A stretch of DNA of 15,117 bases from JBKEAJ01 sp047972135. Its GTDB lineage: Bacteria > Bacteroidota > Bacteroidia > Bacteroidales > Prolixibacteraceae. Under the pieces are notes generated by a model that saw only the letters and a program-made list of their open reading frames with translations, had not been told where the DNA came from and searched no databases. Location: the NCBI GenBank assembly GCA_047972135.1, contig JBKEAJ010000064.1, positions 1 through 15,117 of the forward strand, written 5' to 3'. Both the position numbers and the translations under genes were made by a program. Shown here piece after piece: positions 1-6,954 of the stretch; position 1 is the first letter of the stretch, and every line of letters begins with the position of its first letter.

Positions 1-505
1 CCACATCGGTCACATATCCCTTGCTGCCGACGGTGTCACCGTCTTTGATAAAGTTCGTATTGTAGTAGTTCCCCTGTCCGATAAGGATCTCGTAGTGATT
101 AAAATTCTGGGGTAGACTCCGCAGGTGCCATTTCCCGATTATTGCAGTTTCGTAACCGTTTTGTCCGAGTACAGACGGATAGGTTTGTTGCGAAGCATCG
201 AAAGTAACTTGATTTGTAATCATCCCGTTAAGATGGTTGAATTTCCCCGTAAGCATAACAGCTCTCGACGGGCCGCAAATAGAGTTGGTAACATAGCTTC
301 TGTCGGCAAGAATCCCCTCGCTTGCCAGAGCGTCAATATTCGGGGTGTTTATGTATCTGTTGTCGTAGGCACTGATAGTCTGATATGAATGATCGTCAGA
401 CATGATGAATAAGATGTTGGGCTGCTTTGCCACTTCGGCCTTAGGTTTTGCACAAGCCGAGGCTAGCACCAATAGTAATAGGATAATAGTATTTTGATGT
501 TTCAT
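1..505 (-). CDS. Sulfatase, lipoprotein, N-terminal part (runs off window)
   Basis: This is the first 168 or so residues of an FGly-dependent sulfatase; the 3' part lies beyond base 1. Residues 1-18 form a lipoprotein signal ending in a lipobox (LASAC, Cys18), so the enzyme should be a periplasmic or surface lipoprotein. The alkaline-phosphatase-like fold begins at NILFIMSDDH, with metal-binding Asp37-Asp38. The maturation motif ICGPSRA places the Cys to be converted to formylglycine at Cys77, so it is a Cys-type sulfatase that needs an anSME-type maturase not present here. GKWHL near residue 118 supplies the usual Lys/His active-site residues. It probably removes sulfate from a glycan, but the substrate cannot be read from this part. 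The ATG at 505 lies 20 nt behind a TATCTTTG box. A second sulfatase starts at 2451 on the same strand. Confidence 0.93.
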   Translation of the reverse strand, partial: MKHQNTIILLLLVLASACAKPKAEVAKQPNILFIMSDDHSYQTISAYDNRYINTPNIDALASEGILADRSYVTNSICGPSRAVMLTGKFNHLNGMITNQVTFDASQQTYPSVLGQNGYETAIIGKWHLRSLPQNFNHYEILIGQGNYYNTNFIKDGDTVGSKGYVTDV

Positions 506-525
506 ATATTATAAAATTTCTAGCT

Positions 526-533
526 CAAAGATA
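526..533 (-). promoter_or_regulatory. Bacteroidetes -7 box for the first sulfatase
   Basis: On the minus strand this reads TATCTTTG, matching the TAnnTTTG consensus, 20 nt before the ATG at 505. I see no good TTTG at the -33 position. Confidence 0.5.
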
Positions 534-576
534 AGATAAATATGGCAATCTTTAGACTAAATAAAACAAAAAAGCT

Positions 577-860
577 CTATTTATCTCCGTAATGATCTAG
601 TGCTGATAGTAGTACGACTGTTACAATGTCATTGTGTATCTCATAGATTAGGCGGTGTTTTTTAGTTATCCGTCGTGCCCATTGTCCGCTGCGATTTGCG
701 GTGAGGATTTCGGGTTTTCCTATGCCGGTGGTAGGATGTTCCCGGAGTTCATCGATAATGGCATCAATTTTTTCAAAATTGATTTATTGCCAGACTTTCT
801 ATGAGTCTGTACATTTTCCTCAAACTGTTTTGTATAATCTATTTTATACTTAGAGTTCAT
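577..860 (-). pseudogene. yoeB: YoeB/Txe-type mRNA interferase toxin, frameshifted
   Basis: The first 31 codons (MNSKYKIDYTKQFEE...SGNKSILKK) match the start of YoeB-family RelE-fold toxins, which cut mRNA on the ribosome. The match then moves to the -1 frame (IDAIIDELREHPTTGIGKPE...) and ends at a TAG at 577-579. The break falls in a run of six A (plus-strand T at 768-773); one more A would restore a 94-residue protein, the normal family length. In the restored frame the catalytic set is present: Glu51, Arg64 or its neighbour Arg63, and His90-Tyr91 near the end. As read, the zero frame loses the whole active site. The ATG at 860 is 6 nt after the antitoxin stop, the normal layout for such a pair. 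It is either a dead toxin, a slippage-dependent gene or a one-base error. Confidence 0.8.
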
Positions 861-866
861 GTAAAT

Positions 867-1002
867 TTACAGTCCTAATAATGAATTTTGCTCTTCTTTG
901 GTCAGTTCCCTAGTCTGTCCACGCCTTGCTTGCTCACTTGCCTCGTCTAGTTTATCAAGGTTTCTTTGGTTGGCAAAATACAAATCTCCCGATCTAGATC
1001 GT
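867..1002 (-). pseudogene. yefM: YefM/Phd-type antitoxin, C-terminal remnant
   Basis: The in-frame sequence ...GDLYFANQRNLDKLDEASEQ and then ARRGQTRELTKEEQNSLLGL looks like the toxin-binding tail of Axe/YefM antitoxins, and it stands directly before the yoeB remnant. The DNA-binding N-terminal half is missing. Reading upstream, the frame runs into the last codons of the sulfatase at 1003 and hits a TGA near 1019. The remnant therefore begins right at the sulfatase stop codon, beside a perfect 10-bp palindrome (GATCTAGATC, 991-1000). A TTG at 983 could start a 38-residue peptide, but there is no evidence for its use. Without its N-terminus it could not repress the operon. Family assignment rests on the short tail and its position. 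Confidence 0.65.
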
Positions 1003-2451
1003 TTACATGTCGCTGTTCAAATCATTATCTCTGACCTCTTTCAGTTTGTCTTTGAGTTTTTGTTGATATTTAGCAAGGATGTCTGCAAAGTCGGGGTTTT
1101 CGGCAAGATTTGTAAATTGCTTCGGGTCTTTGTTCATATCGAACAGCTCCATTCCTTGCGCAGCATCCTCGCCGTATTGGATATATGCCCAATCCTTGTC
1201 TTCTATCAAGAACGACGTGCCTCCAAGGCTGACAGAAAATATAAAATCGTGGATGTTTGCATCGGCGTCGTCAAATGTGGGAGTGAGGCTTTTGCCCTGA
1301 ATATTAGGCGAATACTCTAGTCCTGCGAGTTCGGCAATAGTGGGGTAGATGTCTATTAGTTCCACAAGAGAGTTGCACTTCACGGGCTTTTTGCCGGGAG
1401 CTTTGATAATAAAAGGGACTTTCACAGATTCCTCGTGCAGCGACACTTTCATCCAAAAGTCGTGTTCGCCGAGGTGGAAGCCGTGGTCTGATGTCAGCAC
1501 GATGATGGTATTGTCATACAATCCTTCGTCTTTTAGGCTTTGTATGACTTGTCCCAGCATGTCGTCTACGAAGGCAACGGTGGAGTAGTATGCGGCGACA
1601 GCTTTCTTTTGCTGCTCGATGCTCATTTGTCCGTTGACGGAAGTAACGTAGTTAATACCTCTTTTAGGAATATCATCCCAATCACCTTCCACTTTTTCGG
1701 GTAGTTCGATGTTGTTGAAATCATAGCCTTCAAAATACCTTGCAGGAGCAACCCATGGCACATGAGGTCTCACAAGTCCGAGAGCGAGGAAAAAGGGTTT
1801 GTCCTTATGGGTTTTTATTAGCTCGCATGCCTTGTCGGCGGCTTGTTTATCGGCATTTTCCAAGTCAGATCCGCTCCCTTTTACTATTGTCATGACGTTT
1901 CCGCCTTTGCGTTCTATTTTTCCGTCGGGGTTGCCTTGCACTAGTTCCGCCTCGCCTTCAAGCTGCCACTCAGGGGCTTTGCAGTTGTAGCGTTCGTTCC
2001 ACGATAGGCTGTCGTCTGCGCCATTGCTTCCATTTTCGATGTCGATGGGAATACCCATATGGAATATTTTGCTCACTCGGGCAGTGTAGTAGCCATTGTC
2101 TTTAAATAGTTGGGCAAGCGACTGTCGGTCGCCCACATTCTCTCGTCCGCTAGTGTAGCCAAATGTTTTGGTGGCGTGGGGATAATATCCGAACATCAAC
2201 GATGCTCTCGACGGGCCACAGACCGGGAACTGACAATACGCTTGATTGAACATAGTTCCTTCGGAAGCTAGTTTGTCGATGTTTGGGGTCTTCGCTCCTT
2301 TGGGGTTGTAGGCGGAGACAGAAGTTGCCGTCATGTCGTCGATCGTTATAAACAGTACATTCTTTTTGTCTTGTTTTGTTTCAGTCTTTCCGCAAGAAAC
2401 GAAGCAGCCAATACTAAATAGAGATATTATTAGTAGTTTGATATTGAGCAT
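1003..2451 (-). CDS. Sulfatase, iduronate-2-sulfatase-like lipoprotein
   Basis: This is a complete 482-residue type I sulfatase. A lipoprotein signal ends at Cys20 (FVSC). The core begins NVLFITIDDM, with Asp38-Asp39 as metal ligands, and VCGPSRA gives the formylglycine precursor at Cys78. VSKIFHMG (Lys128, His131), RPHVPW (His230), TSDHGFHLGEH (Asp322, His323) and WMK (Lys335) match the pattern of iduronate-2-sulfatase-like enzymes, which in Bacteroidetes fall mostly in SulfAtlas family S1_7. It would remove sulfate from a glycosaminoglycan, mucin or algal sugar in the periplasm or at the cell surface; the exact substrate is not decided by these motifs. It has its own TACCTTTG box. Its 3' end abuts the remains of an antitoxin gene, so it and the first sulfatase look like neighbours separated by a broken toxin-antitoxin cassette. 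Confidence 0.92.
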   Translation of the reverse strand: MLNIKLLIISLFSIGCFVSCGKTETKQDKKNVLFITIDDMTATSVSAYNPKGAKTPNIDKLASEGTMFNQAYCQFPVCGPSRASLMFGYYPHATKTFGYTSGRENVGDRQSLAQLFKDNGYYTARVSKIFHMGIPIDIENGSNGADDSLSWNERYNCKAPEWQLEGEAELVQGNPDGKIERKGGNVMTIVKGSGSDLENADKQAADKACELIKTHKDKPFFLALGLVRPHVPWVAPARYFEGYDFNNIELPEKVEGDWDDIPKRGINYVTSVNGQMSIEQQKKAVAAYYSTVAFVDDMLGQVIQSLKDEGLYDNTIIVLTSDHGFHLGEHDFWMKVSLHEESVKVPFIIKAPGKKPVKCNSLVELIDIYPTIAELAGLEYSPNIQGKSLTPTFDDADANIHDFIFSVSLGGTSFLIEDKDWAYIQYGEDAAQGMELFDMNKDPKQFTNLAENPDFADILAKYQQKLKDKLKEVRDNDLNSDM

Positions 2452-2470
2452 GATAATTCATTTTGTTTTA

Positions 2471-2478
2471 CAAAGGTA
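2471..2478 (-). promoter_or_regulatory. Bacteroidetes -7 box for the second sulfatase
   Basis: The minus strand reads TACCTTTG 19 nt before the ATG at 2451, a full TAnnTTTG match. I see no clear -33 TTTG. Confidence 0.55.
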
Positions 2479-2582
2479 GGGATTTTTGTTTAGACGTTAA
2501 TTCGTTGAACTGTTGAATTGTTTATGGTTTAAAACGTTGATATCTATAGGCTTTATGCCAAAACAGTCGCTTGGTTTTAAAT

Positions 2583-2620
2583 CCCCTCCTTTTCAAGGAG
2601 GGGTGCCGCAGGCGGGGTGG
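2583..2620. repeat. GC-rich palindromic repeat between kdsA and the sulfatase
   Basis: A perfect 9-bp stem (CCCCTCCTT, 2583-2591; AAGGAGGGG, 2595-2603) with a 3-nt loop is followed by a small CCGC/GCGG stem (2606-2615) and GGTGG. The element stands out sharply in an AT-rich 195-bp gap. It resembles the dispersed CCCCTCC...GGCGGGGTGG elements I know from several Bacteroidota genomes (recollection, not a search). It could also act as a terminator for kdsA, since it lies 3' of that gene, although no long T-run follows on the minus strand. Confidence 0.6.
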
Positions 2621-2646
2621 TTATTGCATTCAATCACATCATCACA

Positions 2647-3465
2647 TTAATCCATTGTCCTTATGCATTGATGGAGTTTCACCATACGTTCCATCAAGCC
2701 TTTAAACAATGAGAGTTCTAGCATGTTGGCACCGTCGGATTTTGCTTCCGAAGGCTTCGGGTGGGTCTCTATAAACAGTCCGTCTGCGCCTGTGGCGATG
2801 GCTGCCCGAGATATTGTCTCTATCATTTCGGGTTCGCCACCAGTTACTCCGCTAGTTTGATTTGGTCTTTGCAGGGAGTGTGTAACATCCATAATCACAG
2901 GGTGTCCAAAGCTCTTCATCTTCGGAATTGAGCGAAAATCCACAATCAAGTCGGTATATCCGAAGCTATTGCCTCGCTCGGTCAGCATTACTTTGTTGTT
3001 GCCGTTTTCCACCACTTTTTCGGCGGCAAACTGCATGCTTTCGGGCGATAGGAATTGTCCTTTCTTTATGTTGACTACTTTTCCGGTTTTTGCAGCAGCA
3101 TCCAATATATCGCTTTGTCGGCATAAGAATGCAGGGATTTGAATAATATCCACAACGTCTCCTGCCATTTTAGCTTCTTGTGCGTTGTGAACATCAGTTA
3201 CAACAGGCACTGCAAACTCTTGGCGGACTTTTTCTAGCAAGCTAAGTCCAGCTTCGTCGCCAATTCCTGTGAACGACGAGCTTTTACTACGGTTCGCCTT
3301 TCTGTACGAGCTTTTGAAAACAAAAGGGATATTAAGCTTGTTGCAAACCATATGCAGGTGTTCGGCAGTTCTCATTATCATGTCTTCGTCCTCAATAACG
3401 CAAGGTCCAGCAAGTACAAAAAAGTTGTCTCGATTTTTATCGAAAAGTTTATTGATTGTGTTCAT
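2647..3465 (-). CDS. kdsA: 3-deoxy-8-phosphooctulonate synthase (Kdo-8-P synthase)
   Basis: KdsA condenses arabinose 5-phosphate with phosphoenolpyruvate to give Kdo-8-phosphate, the committed step to the Kdo of lipid A/LPS, in the cytosol. The 272 residues cover the whole TIM barrel: AGPCVIED (19-26), FKSSYRKANRS (50-60), TDVHNAQ (90-96), IQIPAFLCRQ (108-117), KKGQFLSPE (134-142), DVTHSLQRPN (193-202) and the end motif ETHPKP...SDGANML. Cys22, His196, Glu233 and Asp244 form the metal site, so this is the metal-dependent class; E. coli-type enzymes have Asn at the Cys position. The ATG at 3465 shares one base with the stop of a short upstream frame (TAATG). A strong promoter match lies about 150 nt upstream. 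Confidence 0.97.
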   Translation of the reverse strand: MNTINKLFDKNRDNFFVLAGPCVIEDEDMIMRTAEHLHMVCNKLNIPFVFKSSYRKANRSKSSSFTGIGDEAGLSLLEKVRQEFAVPVVTDVHNAQEAKMAGDVVDIIQIPAFLCRQSDILDAAAKTGKVVNIKKGQFLSPESMQFAAEKVVENGNNKVMLTERGNSFGYTDLIVDFRSIPKMKSFGHPVIMDVTHSLQRPNQTSGVTGGEPEMIETISRAAIATGADGLFIETHPKPSEAKSDGANMLELSLFKGLMERMVKLHQCIRTMD

Positions 3466-3595
3466 TATGCAAGAATTCCGTGTTCAATTTTATTTAGCTC
3501 ATTCATTACGAGTTTTTTGCCGTAGGAGTCTTTAAGTAACTCGGCGGGCTTCAATTTGTGCTGTGCGACTGTTTTTCTTCTACCCCACTAATCAT
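3465..3595 (-). other. Leader reading frame coupled to kdsA, possibly frameshifted
   Basis: The roughly 150-nt kdsA leader holds an open frame whose TAA (3465-3467) overlaps the kdsA ATG by one base. From a TTG at 3554 it would encode 29 residues (LKPAELLKDSYGKKLV... ending IEHGILA), basic and helix-like. The ATG at 3595 starts a different frame, MISGVEEKQSHSTN, that stops at 3551. One more A in the A5 run (plus-strand T at 3572-3576) would join them as a 43-residue peptide. I do not recognise it. It may be a translated leader, a small protein, or the remains of an upstream gene; the TAATG overlap suggests translational coupling. Confidence 0.3.
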
Positions 3596-3614
3596 AATAA
3601 TGCATATTTGTCCC

Positions 3615-3646
3615 CAAATATAAGACATTTGTCTTCAGAAAGCAAA
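3615..3646 (-). promoter_or_regulatory. kdsA promoter, full -33/-7 match
   Basis: On the minus strand TTTG (3643-3646) is followed after exactly 20 nt by TATATTTG (3615-3622), a textbook Bacteroidetes sigma-ABfr promoter. Transcription would run through the leader frame into kdsA. It is divergent from the hisS box 47 bp to the right. Confidence 0.75.
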
Positions 3647-3668
3647 TTCATGAGATTTCTTTTTTCCT

Positions 3669-3676
3669 TATCTTTG
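3669..3676 (+). promoter_or_regulatory. hisS -7 box
   Basis: TATCTTTG fits TAnnTTTG and lies 19 nt before the hisS ATG. No TTTG stands at the proper -33 distance, so it may be a weaker promoter than the divergent kdsA one. Confidence 0.55.
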
Positions 3677-3695
3677 CGTACTAATTGGAATATTT

Positions 3696-5072
3696 ATGGC
3701 AAAACAAGTTGGCACACCTAAAGGGACAAGAGACTTTAGTCCTACCGAAATGGCAAGACGGAATTACATTTTCGACACTATCAAAGAAGTCTATCATATC
3801 TACGGTTATAGCGAGATTTATACTCCGGCGATGGAAAATCTCTCCACCTTGATGGGGAAATATGGGGAGGAGGGCGACAAGCTATTATTTAAAATCCTCA
3901 ATTCTGGTGATTTTATGTCCAAAGTAGATAATGATACAAGGCTTAATGCTACTTCTAATCAGCTACTTTCGAATATTTCGGAGAAGGGTTTGCGCTACGA
4001 CCTGACAGTGCCTTTTGCACGATATGTTGTAAATCACCGTAACGATATAACTTTCCCTTTCAGGCGATTTCAGATACAGCCGGTATGGCGTGCCGACCGA
4101 CCTCAGAAGGGCAGGTATAGAGAGTTTTATCAGTGTGATGCCGATATTGTTGGTAGCGATTCCTTGCTGAACGAGGCAGAGCTTTTGAAGATTATCGACA
4201 GGGTGTTCAAGAAGTTAAATCTGAACATTACCATCAAGCTGAACAATCGCAAGCTCTTGTCGGGTATTAGCGAGTATATAGGTCATTCTGAGTTGCTTAC
4301 GGATATTACTGTAGCCATCGACAAGTTGGAGAAAATCGGATGGGAGAATGTGAGTGCCGAGCTTACTGATAAAGGGCTTGATGCAGACGGGATTAACAAA
4401 CTAAAGCCTATTTTGGAGCTAAGCGGAAGTAATGCAGAAAAGTTAGAGAGTCTGAAAACTATATTTTCGGGCATCGAAGTGGCAGAAAAGGGGCTTGCTG
4501 AATTGGAGGAATTGTTTGACTTGTGCCACAAGTACCAAACTTTATGTAATATTGAGCTAGACCTTTCGCTTGCTCGCGGGCTTAATTACTATACGGGAAC
4601 AATCATCGAGGTAAAATCCAATGATATGCAGATAGGAAGTATTTGTGGAGGCGGTCGCTACGACAACCTGACTGCCATTTTTGGCTTAGACAATGTATCG
4701 GGAGTGGGTGTATCTTTTGGTGCCGACCGGATTTATGATGTATTGGAGCATGTCGACGGCTTTCCTAAGGAAACGAGTGTTGGTACTGAGGTCTTGTTTG
4801 TCAATTTTGGTGAGAAGGAGCAAACTCATGCTATCCCTTTGCTTGAAACATTGAGGGATACAGGAGTGCGAGCCGAGATTTTCCCCGACTCTGCAAAGAT
4901 GAAGAAGCAGATGACATGGGCAAACAACAACAATGTGCCTATTGTAGTGATAATCGGCGAGGACGAAATGGCTCAGAATGTTCTCACCATCAAGAATATG
5001 CGTAGTGGGGAGCAGCAGCAGGTCGGCAATGCAGATTTAGTGTTAACAATAAAAAATATACTCAATGTTTAA
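3696..5072 (+). CDS. hisS: Histidine-tRNA ligase
   Basis: This class II aminoacyl-tRNA synthetase charges tRNA-His with histidine in the cytosol. The 458 residues hold TPKGTRDF (7-14), the motif 1 region ending TPAMENLSTL (43-52), TVPFARYV (104-111), motif 2 with FRRFQIQPVWRADRPQKGRYREF (122-144), the histidine-specific LARGLNYYTG (292-301), GGGRYDNL (318-325) and motif 3 GVGVSFGADR (336-345). The C-terminal anticodon-binding domain runs from about residue 365. It overlaps the next gene by 8 nt (ATGTTTAA), which implies co-translation. Length and motifs are normal. Confidence 0.98.
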   Translation: MAKQVGTPKGTRDFSPTEMARRNYIFDTIKEVYHIYGYSEIYTPAMENLSTLMGKYGEEGDKLLFKILNSGDFMSKVDNDTRLNATSNQLLSNISEKGLRYDLTVPFARYVVNHRNDITFPFRRFQIQPVWRADRPQKGRYREFYQCDADIVGSDSLLNEAELLKIIDRVFKKLNLNITIKLNNRKLLSGISEYIGHSELLTDITVAIDKLEKIGWENVSAELTDKGLDADGINKLKPILELSGSNAEKLESLKTIFSGIEVAEKGLAELEELFDLCHKYQTLCNIELDLSLARGLNYYTGTIIEVKSNDMQIGSICGGGRYDNLTAIFGLDNVSGVGVSFGADRIYDVLEHVDGFPKETSVGTEVLFVNFGEKEQTHAIPLLETLRDTGVRAEIFPDSAKMKKQMTWANNNNVPIVVIIGEDEMAQNVLTIKNMRSGEQQQVGNADLVLTIKNILNV

Positions 5073-5499
5073 GTGCGACGAAAGAATATCGACTTTTATC
5101 AACGAACACAACGTACTTACGCTGTGTACGGAAAGTGCTAAGGGAGTGTGGGTAGCCCATTGTTTCTACGTTTTCGACGAAGCAAATATGAGGCTGATTT
5201 TCACCTCTGATCCTGAGAATACACGGCATGGGAAAGAAATGGCGAGAGACGGCGATGTTGCAATCGGCATAGTGTTGGAGACAACGATGGTCGGCAAGAT
5301 ACAAGGCATTCAGATTGAAGCTGAAGCCTTTCAGCCTAAGGATGAGGACTATAAGGCAGCCAAAAAGATGTACACCAAACGTTATCCGGTTTCTAATGTT
5401 GCTAAGTTGCATATTTGGGTAGCCGATATATATGAATTAAAAATGACTGACAACAGGTTGGGTTTTGGCAAGAAGCTGCATTGGAGTAGGGAGGATTAA
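5065..5499 (+). CDS. YhbP/UPF0306 family protein, flavin-reductase-like split barrel
   Basis: This 144-residue protein matches the E. coli YhbP family along its length, most clearly in TDNRLGFGKKLHW (128-140, family TDNTLGFGKKMIW) and RRFPV/KRYPVSNVAKLHIW (106-118). The fold is the pyridoxamine-phosphate-oxidase-like split barrel, usually flavin-binding; the reaction of this family is unknown. Other conserved-looking points are WVAHCFYVFD (29-38) and TSDPENTRHGKEM (47-59). It has no signal peptide and should be cytosolic. The ATG lies inside the hisS 3' end in another frame, so the two are probably translated together; no functional tie to histidine charging is evident. Confidence 0.88.
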   Translation: MFKCDERISTFINEHNVLTLCTESAKGVWVAHCFYVFDEANMRLIFTSDPENTRHGKEMARDGDVAIGIVLETTMVGKIQGIQIEAEAFQPKDEDYKAAKKMYTKRYPVSNVAKLHIWVADIYELKMTDNRLGFGKKLHWSRED

Positions 5500-5524
5500 T
5501 AGCTGTTCGCCTATAGCCTAAACC

Positions 5525-6082
5525 CTAGGGCATATAGCCATATCTCTCGCACATTTCCAAAAAACGCTTACCGTTGTTTGGATCATGGCGGTTTAGGGAG
5601 TTTACGATTTTGTCGATACTTTTTTCTTTGGTAATATCTCCACTTTTGGAGTAGAACTTATCGGCAAAGCAAATCAGTTTTTCTTCCTCTGAAATAGGCA
5701 TCATGTCTCTGTGTGGCAGTGGCAGCTTGTTGTTTACTATTTGTTTCAAGGATAATCCTAGTCCTGTGTGTCGTTCACACACAAGAGCGTGTTTGTGTAG
5801 TTCTTCGTTTTCGAGTAGTTCTCTACCTTTAAAGCCATGGCATATATACGGCAGTTCTCCGAAGCATCCAATATCTTTGGCATCAGTAAATATTACACCG
5901 ATATCATGTAGCATGGCAGCCTCCCACAAGAAAGTTTCATCAAGCTTTAGTTGAGCATCTTGATTTATTTTCAGTGCTTTTTTTGCAACTAGCTCGCTGT
6001 GAGCGAGTAGTATCTCTCTTGCAAGGTGAGCATCTTTATAGTATTTCTCAAAAACCGAGATCGGCAGGGGGCTGGGTGTCAT
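5525..6082 (-). CDS. HD-domain phosphohydrolase family protein
   Basis: The 185-residue protein has the HD metal-hydrolase pattern: His28, MLHDIGV with His59-Asp60, CHGFKGRELL (His82), CERHTGLG (His105) and ADKFYSK (Asp141). It is a compact stand-alone HDIG protein of the kind common in Bacteroidales, probably a nucleotide or phosphate-ester hydrolase; the substrate is unknown. PLPHRDMMPIS (122-131) is a family-specific stretch. The only usable ATG for the full domain is at 6082, which makes its 5' end overlap the upstream gene by 35 nt in another frame. It converges with the YhbP-like gene, with only 25 bp between their stops. Confidence 0.85.
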   Translation of the reverse strand: MTPSPLPISVFEKYYKDAHLAREILLAHSELVAKKALKINQDAQLKLDETFLWEAAMLHDIGVIFTDAKDIGCFGELPYICHGFKGRELLENEELHKHALVCERHTGLGLSLKQIVNNKLPLPHRDMMPISEEEKLICFADKFYSKSGDITKEKSIDKIVNSLNRHDPNNGKRFLEMCERYGYMP

Positions 6083-6791
6083 TCTCCACTTGTGTTTTCA
6101 TGCGTCGTATCTCGCTTGCAGTGTGGCGTTTCACATTGTTTATCAGGAAATATTCCGAAATGAAATTGCCGTAAGTGTTGCTTTCCTTAATAAAGGATTT
6201 TAGAACATCGGGAGGCAAAAAGTCCATATTCAGTTTCAGCAACAAGACTACCATGCATATTTCTTTATCAAATCTCATAGATTCCAACTCTCCGTTGGCA
6301 TCTTCGAGGGCATATTTCATCTCGTTGCGCATAATTTTTTTCTGTGTAGGGTCGAAAGCATCTCCCGACTTAGTAGTGAATGCGCAGAAATATCGGAGCT
6401 TGTCGCCTTTTCCGCCAAGCCCTGTGGAGATAAAAAACTGCTGTTCGTTGAGCAGCGAGCCTTGCAGCAACATCTGCGACTCATATCTTGCAAGCAGCGC
6501 CCAATCGTGCATCTCGCCGTCGGAGTGTTCAACGTAGTCTTCAATTTTTTTATAAATTTCTGCGTTGTCGATGCCCGCAGCTTTAGCCAAGATTTTCTTT
6601 TTTTGCTTGTCATCAATGTCCTCGCGATACAACAAGTCCATTTCGTCTACCGTCGAAGTGTTCGTCTTGCCTTGTCTTCTCAGCAAAGACGAGTATCTAT
6701 AGTAGACCATCTGAATATTAACGTCTATTTCCTCTTCGAGAATAAGGACGTTGGTGTTATTCATCATTGCTTCTATTATTCGCTTATCCAT
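6048..6791 (-). CDS. Conserved-looking hypothetical protein
   Basis: I do not recognise a named domain. The frame is open from 6827, but I place the start at the ATG at 6791 (MDKRIIEA..., 247 residues) because a promoter match ends 5 nt upstream of it; MMNNTN at 6767 is a good alternative. The sequence is mostly helical and charged, with notable stretches HDWALLARYESQMLLQ, EQQFFISTGLGGKGDKLRYF and a C-terminal YGNFISEYFLINN that recall uncharacterised Bacteroidales proteins (recollection only). There is no signal peptide or membrane segment, so it should be cytosolic. It overlaps the HD-domain gene by 35 nt and is probably transcribed with it. Confidence 0.75.
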   Translation of the reverse strand: MDKRIIEAMMNNTNVLILEEEIDVNIQMVYYRYSSLLRRQGKTNTSTVDEMDLLYREDIDDKQKKKILAKAAGIDNAEIYKKIEDYVEHSDGEMHDWALLARYESQMLLQGSLLNEQQFFISTGLGGKGDKLRYFCAFTTKSGDAFDPTQKKIMRNEMKYALEDANGELESMRFDKEICMVVLLLKLNMDFLPPDVLKSFIKESNTYGNFISEYFLINNVKRHTASEIRRMKTQVENDTQPPADLGF

Positions 6792-6796
6792 GAAAG

Positions 6797-6827
6797 CAAA
6801 TGTATGAATAAGTTTTCTAAGATGCAA
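6797..6827 (-). promoter_or_regulatory. Promoter overlapping the start region of the hypothetical gene
   Basis: On the minus strand TTG (6825-6827; CTTG in place of TTTG) is followed after 20 nt by TACATTTG (6797-6804). Initiation would fall near 6790, at or inside the first in-frame ATG. That supports either a leaderless message from 6791 or a start at 6767, and rules against the far upstream ATG at 6827. Confidence 0.5.
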
Positions 6828-6880
6828 GTTTTAGATTTGATTTACAATCAATTTTCTTTATTTGTATTCAAGAAATCTTA

Positions 6881-6912
6881 TTTGTGGTCTACGTTTCCTC
6901 TTTATAACTTTG
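6881..6912 (+). promoter_or_regulatory. Peroxiredoxin promoter, full -33/-7 match
   Basis: TTTG (6881-6884), a 20-nt spacer and TAACTTTG (6905-6912) form a complete Bacteroidetes promoter. The leader to the ATG at 6955 is about 35 nt, AT-rich and without a Shine-Dalgarno sequence. Confidence 0.75.
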
Positions 6913-6954
6913 TTGGCGAAAATAAAACATAAATAAATATCTAAAATTAAGAAA

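Noticed and set aside
898..1320. Open plus-strand frame of 140 residues opposite the sulfatase 3' end
   Set aside because: It is a shadow of the sulfatase and antitoxin remnant, with no family-like motifs and no promoter.
2632..2648. Short ATCACATCATCACATT repeat before the kdsA end
   Set aside because: It is a low-complexity stretch of a few bases, too short to be a CRISPR or iteron array.
5512..5536. Possible bidirectional terminator between the YhbP-like and HD genes (TATAGCC / GGCATATA)
   Set aside because: The stem needs a bulge, is only about seven pairs long and overlaps the HD stop codon without a T-run; too weak to call.
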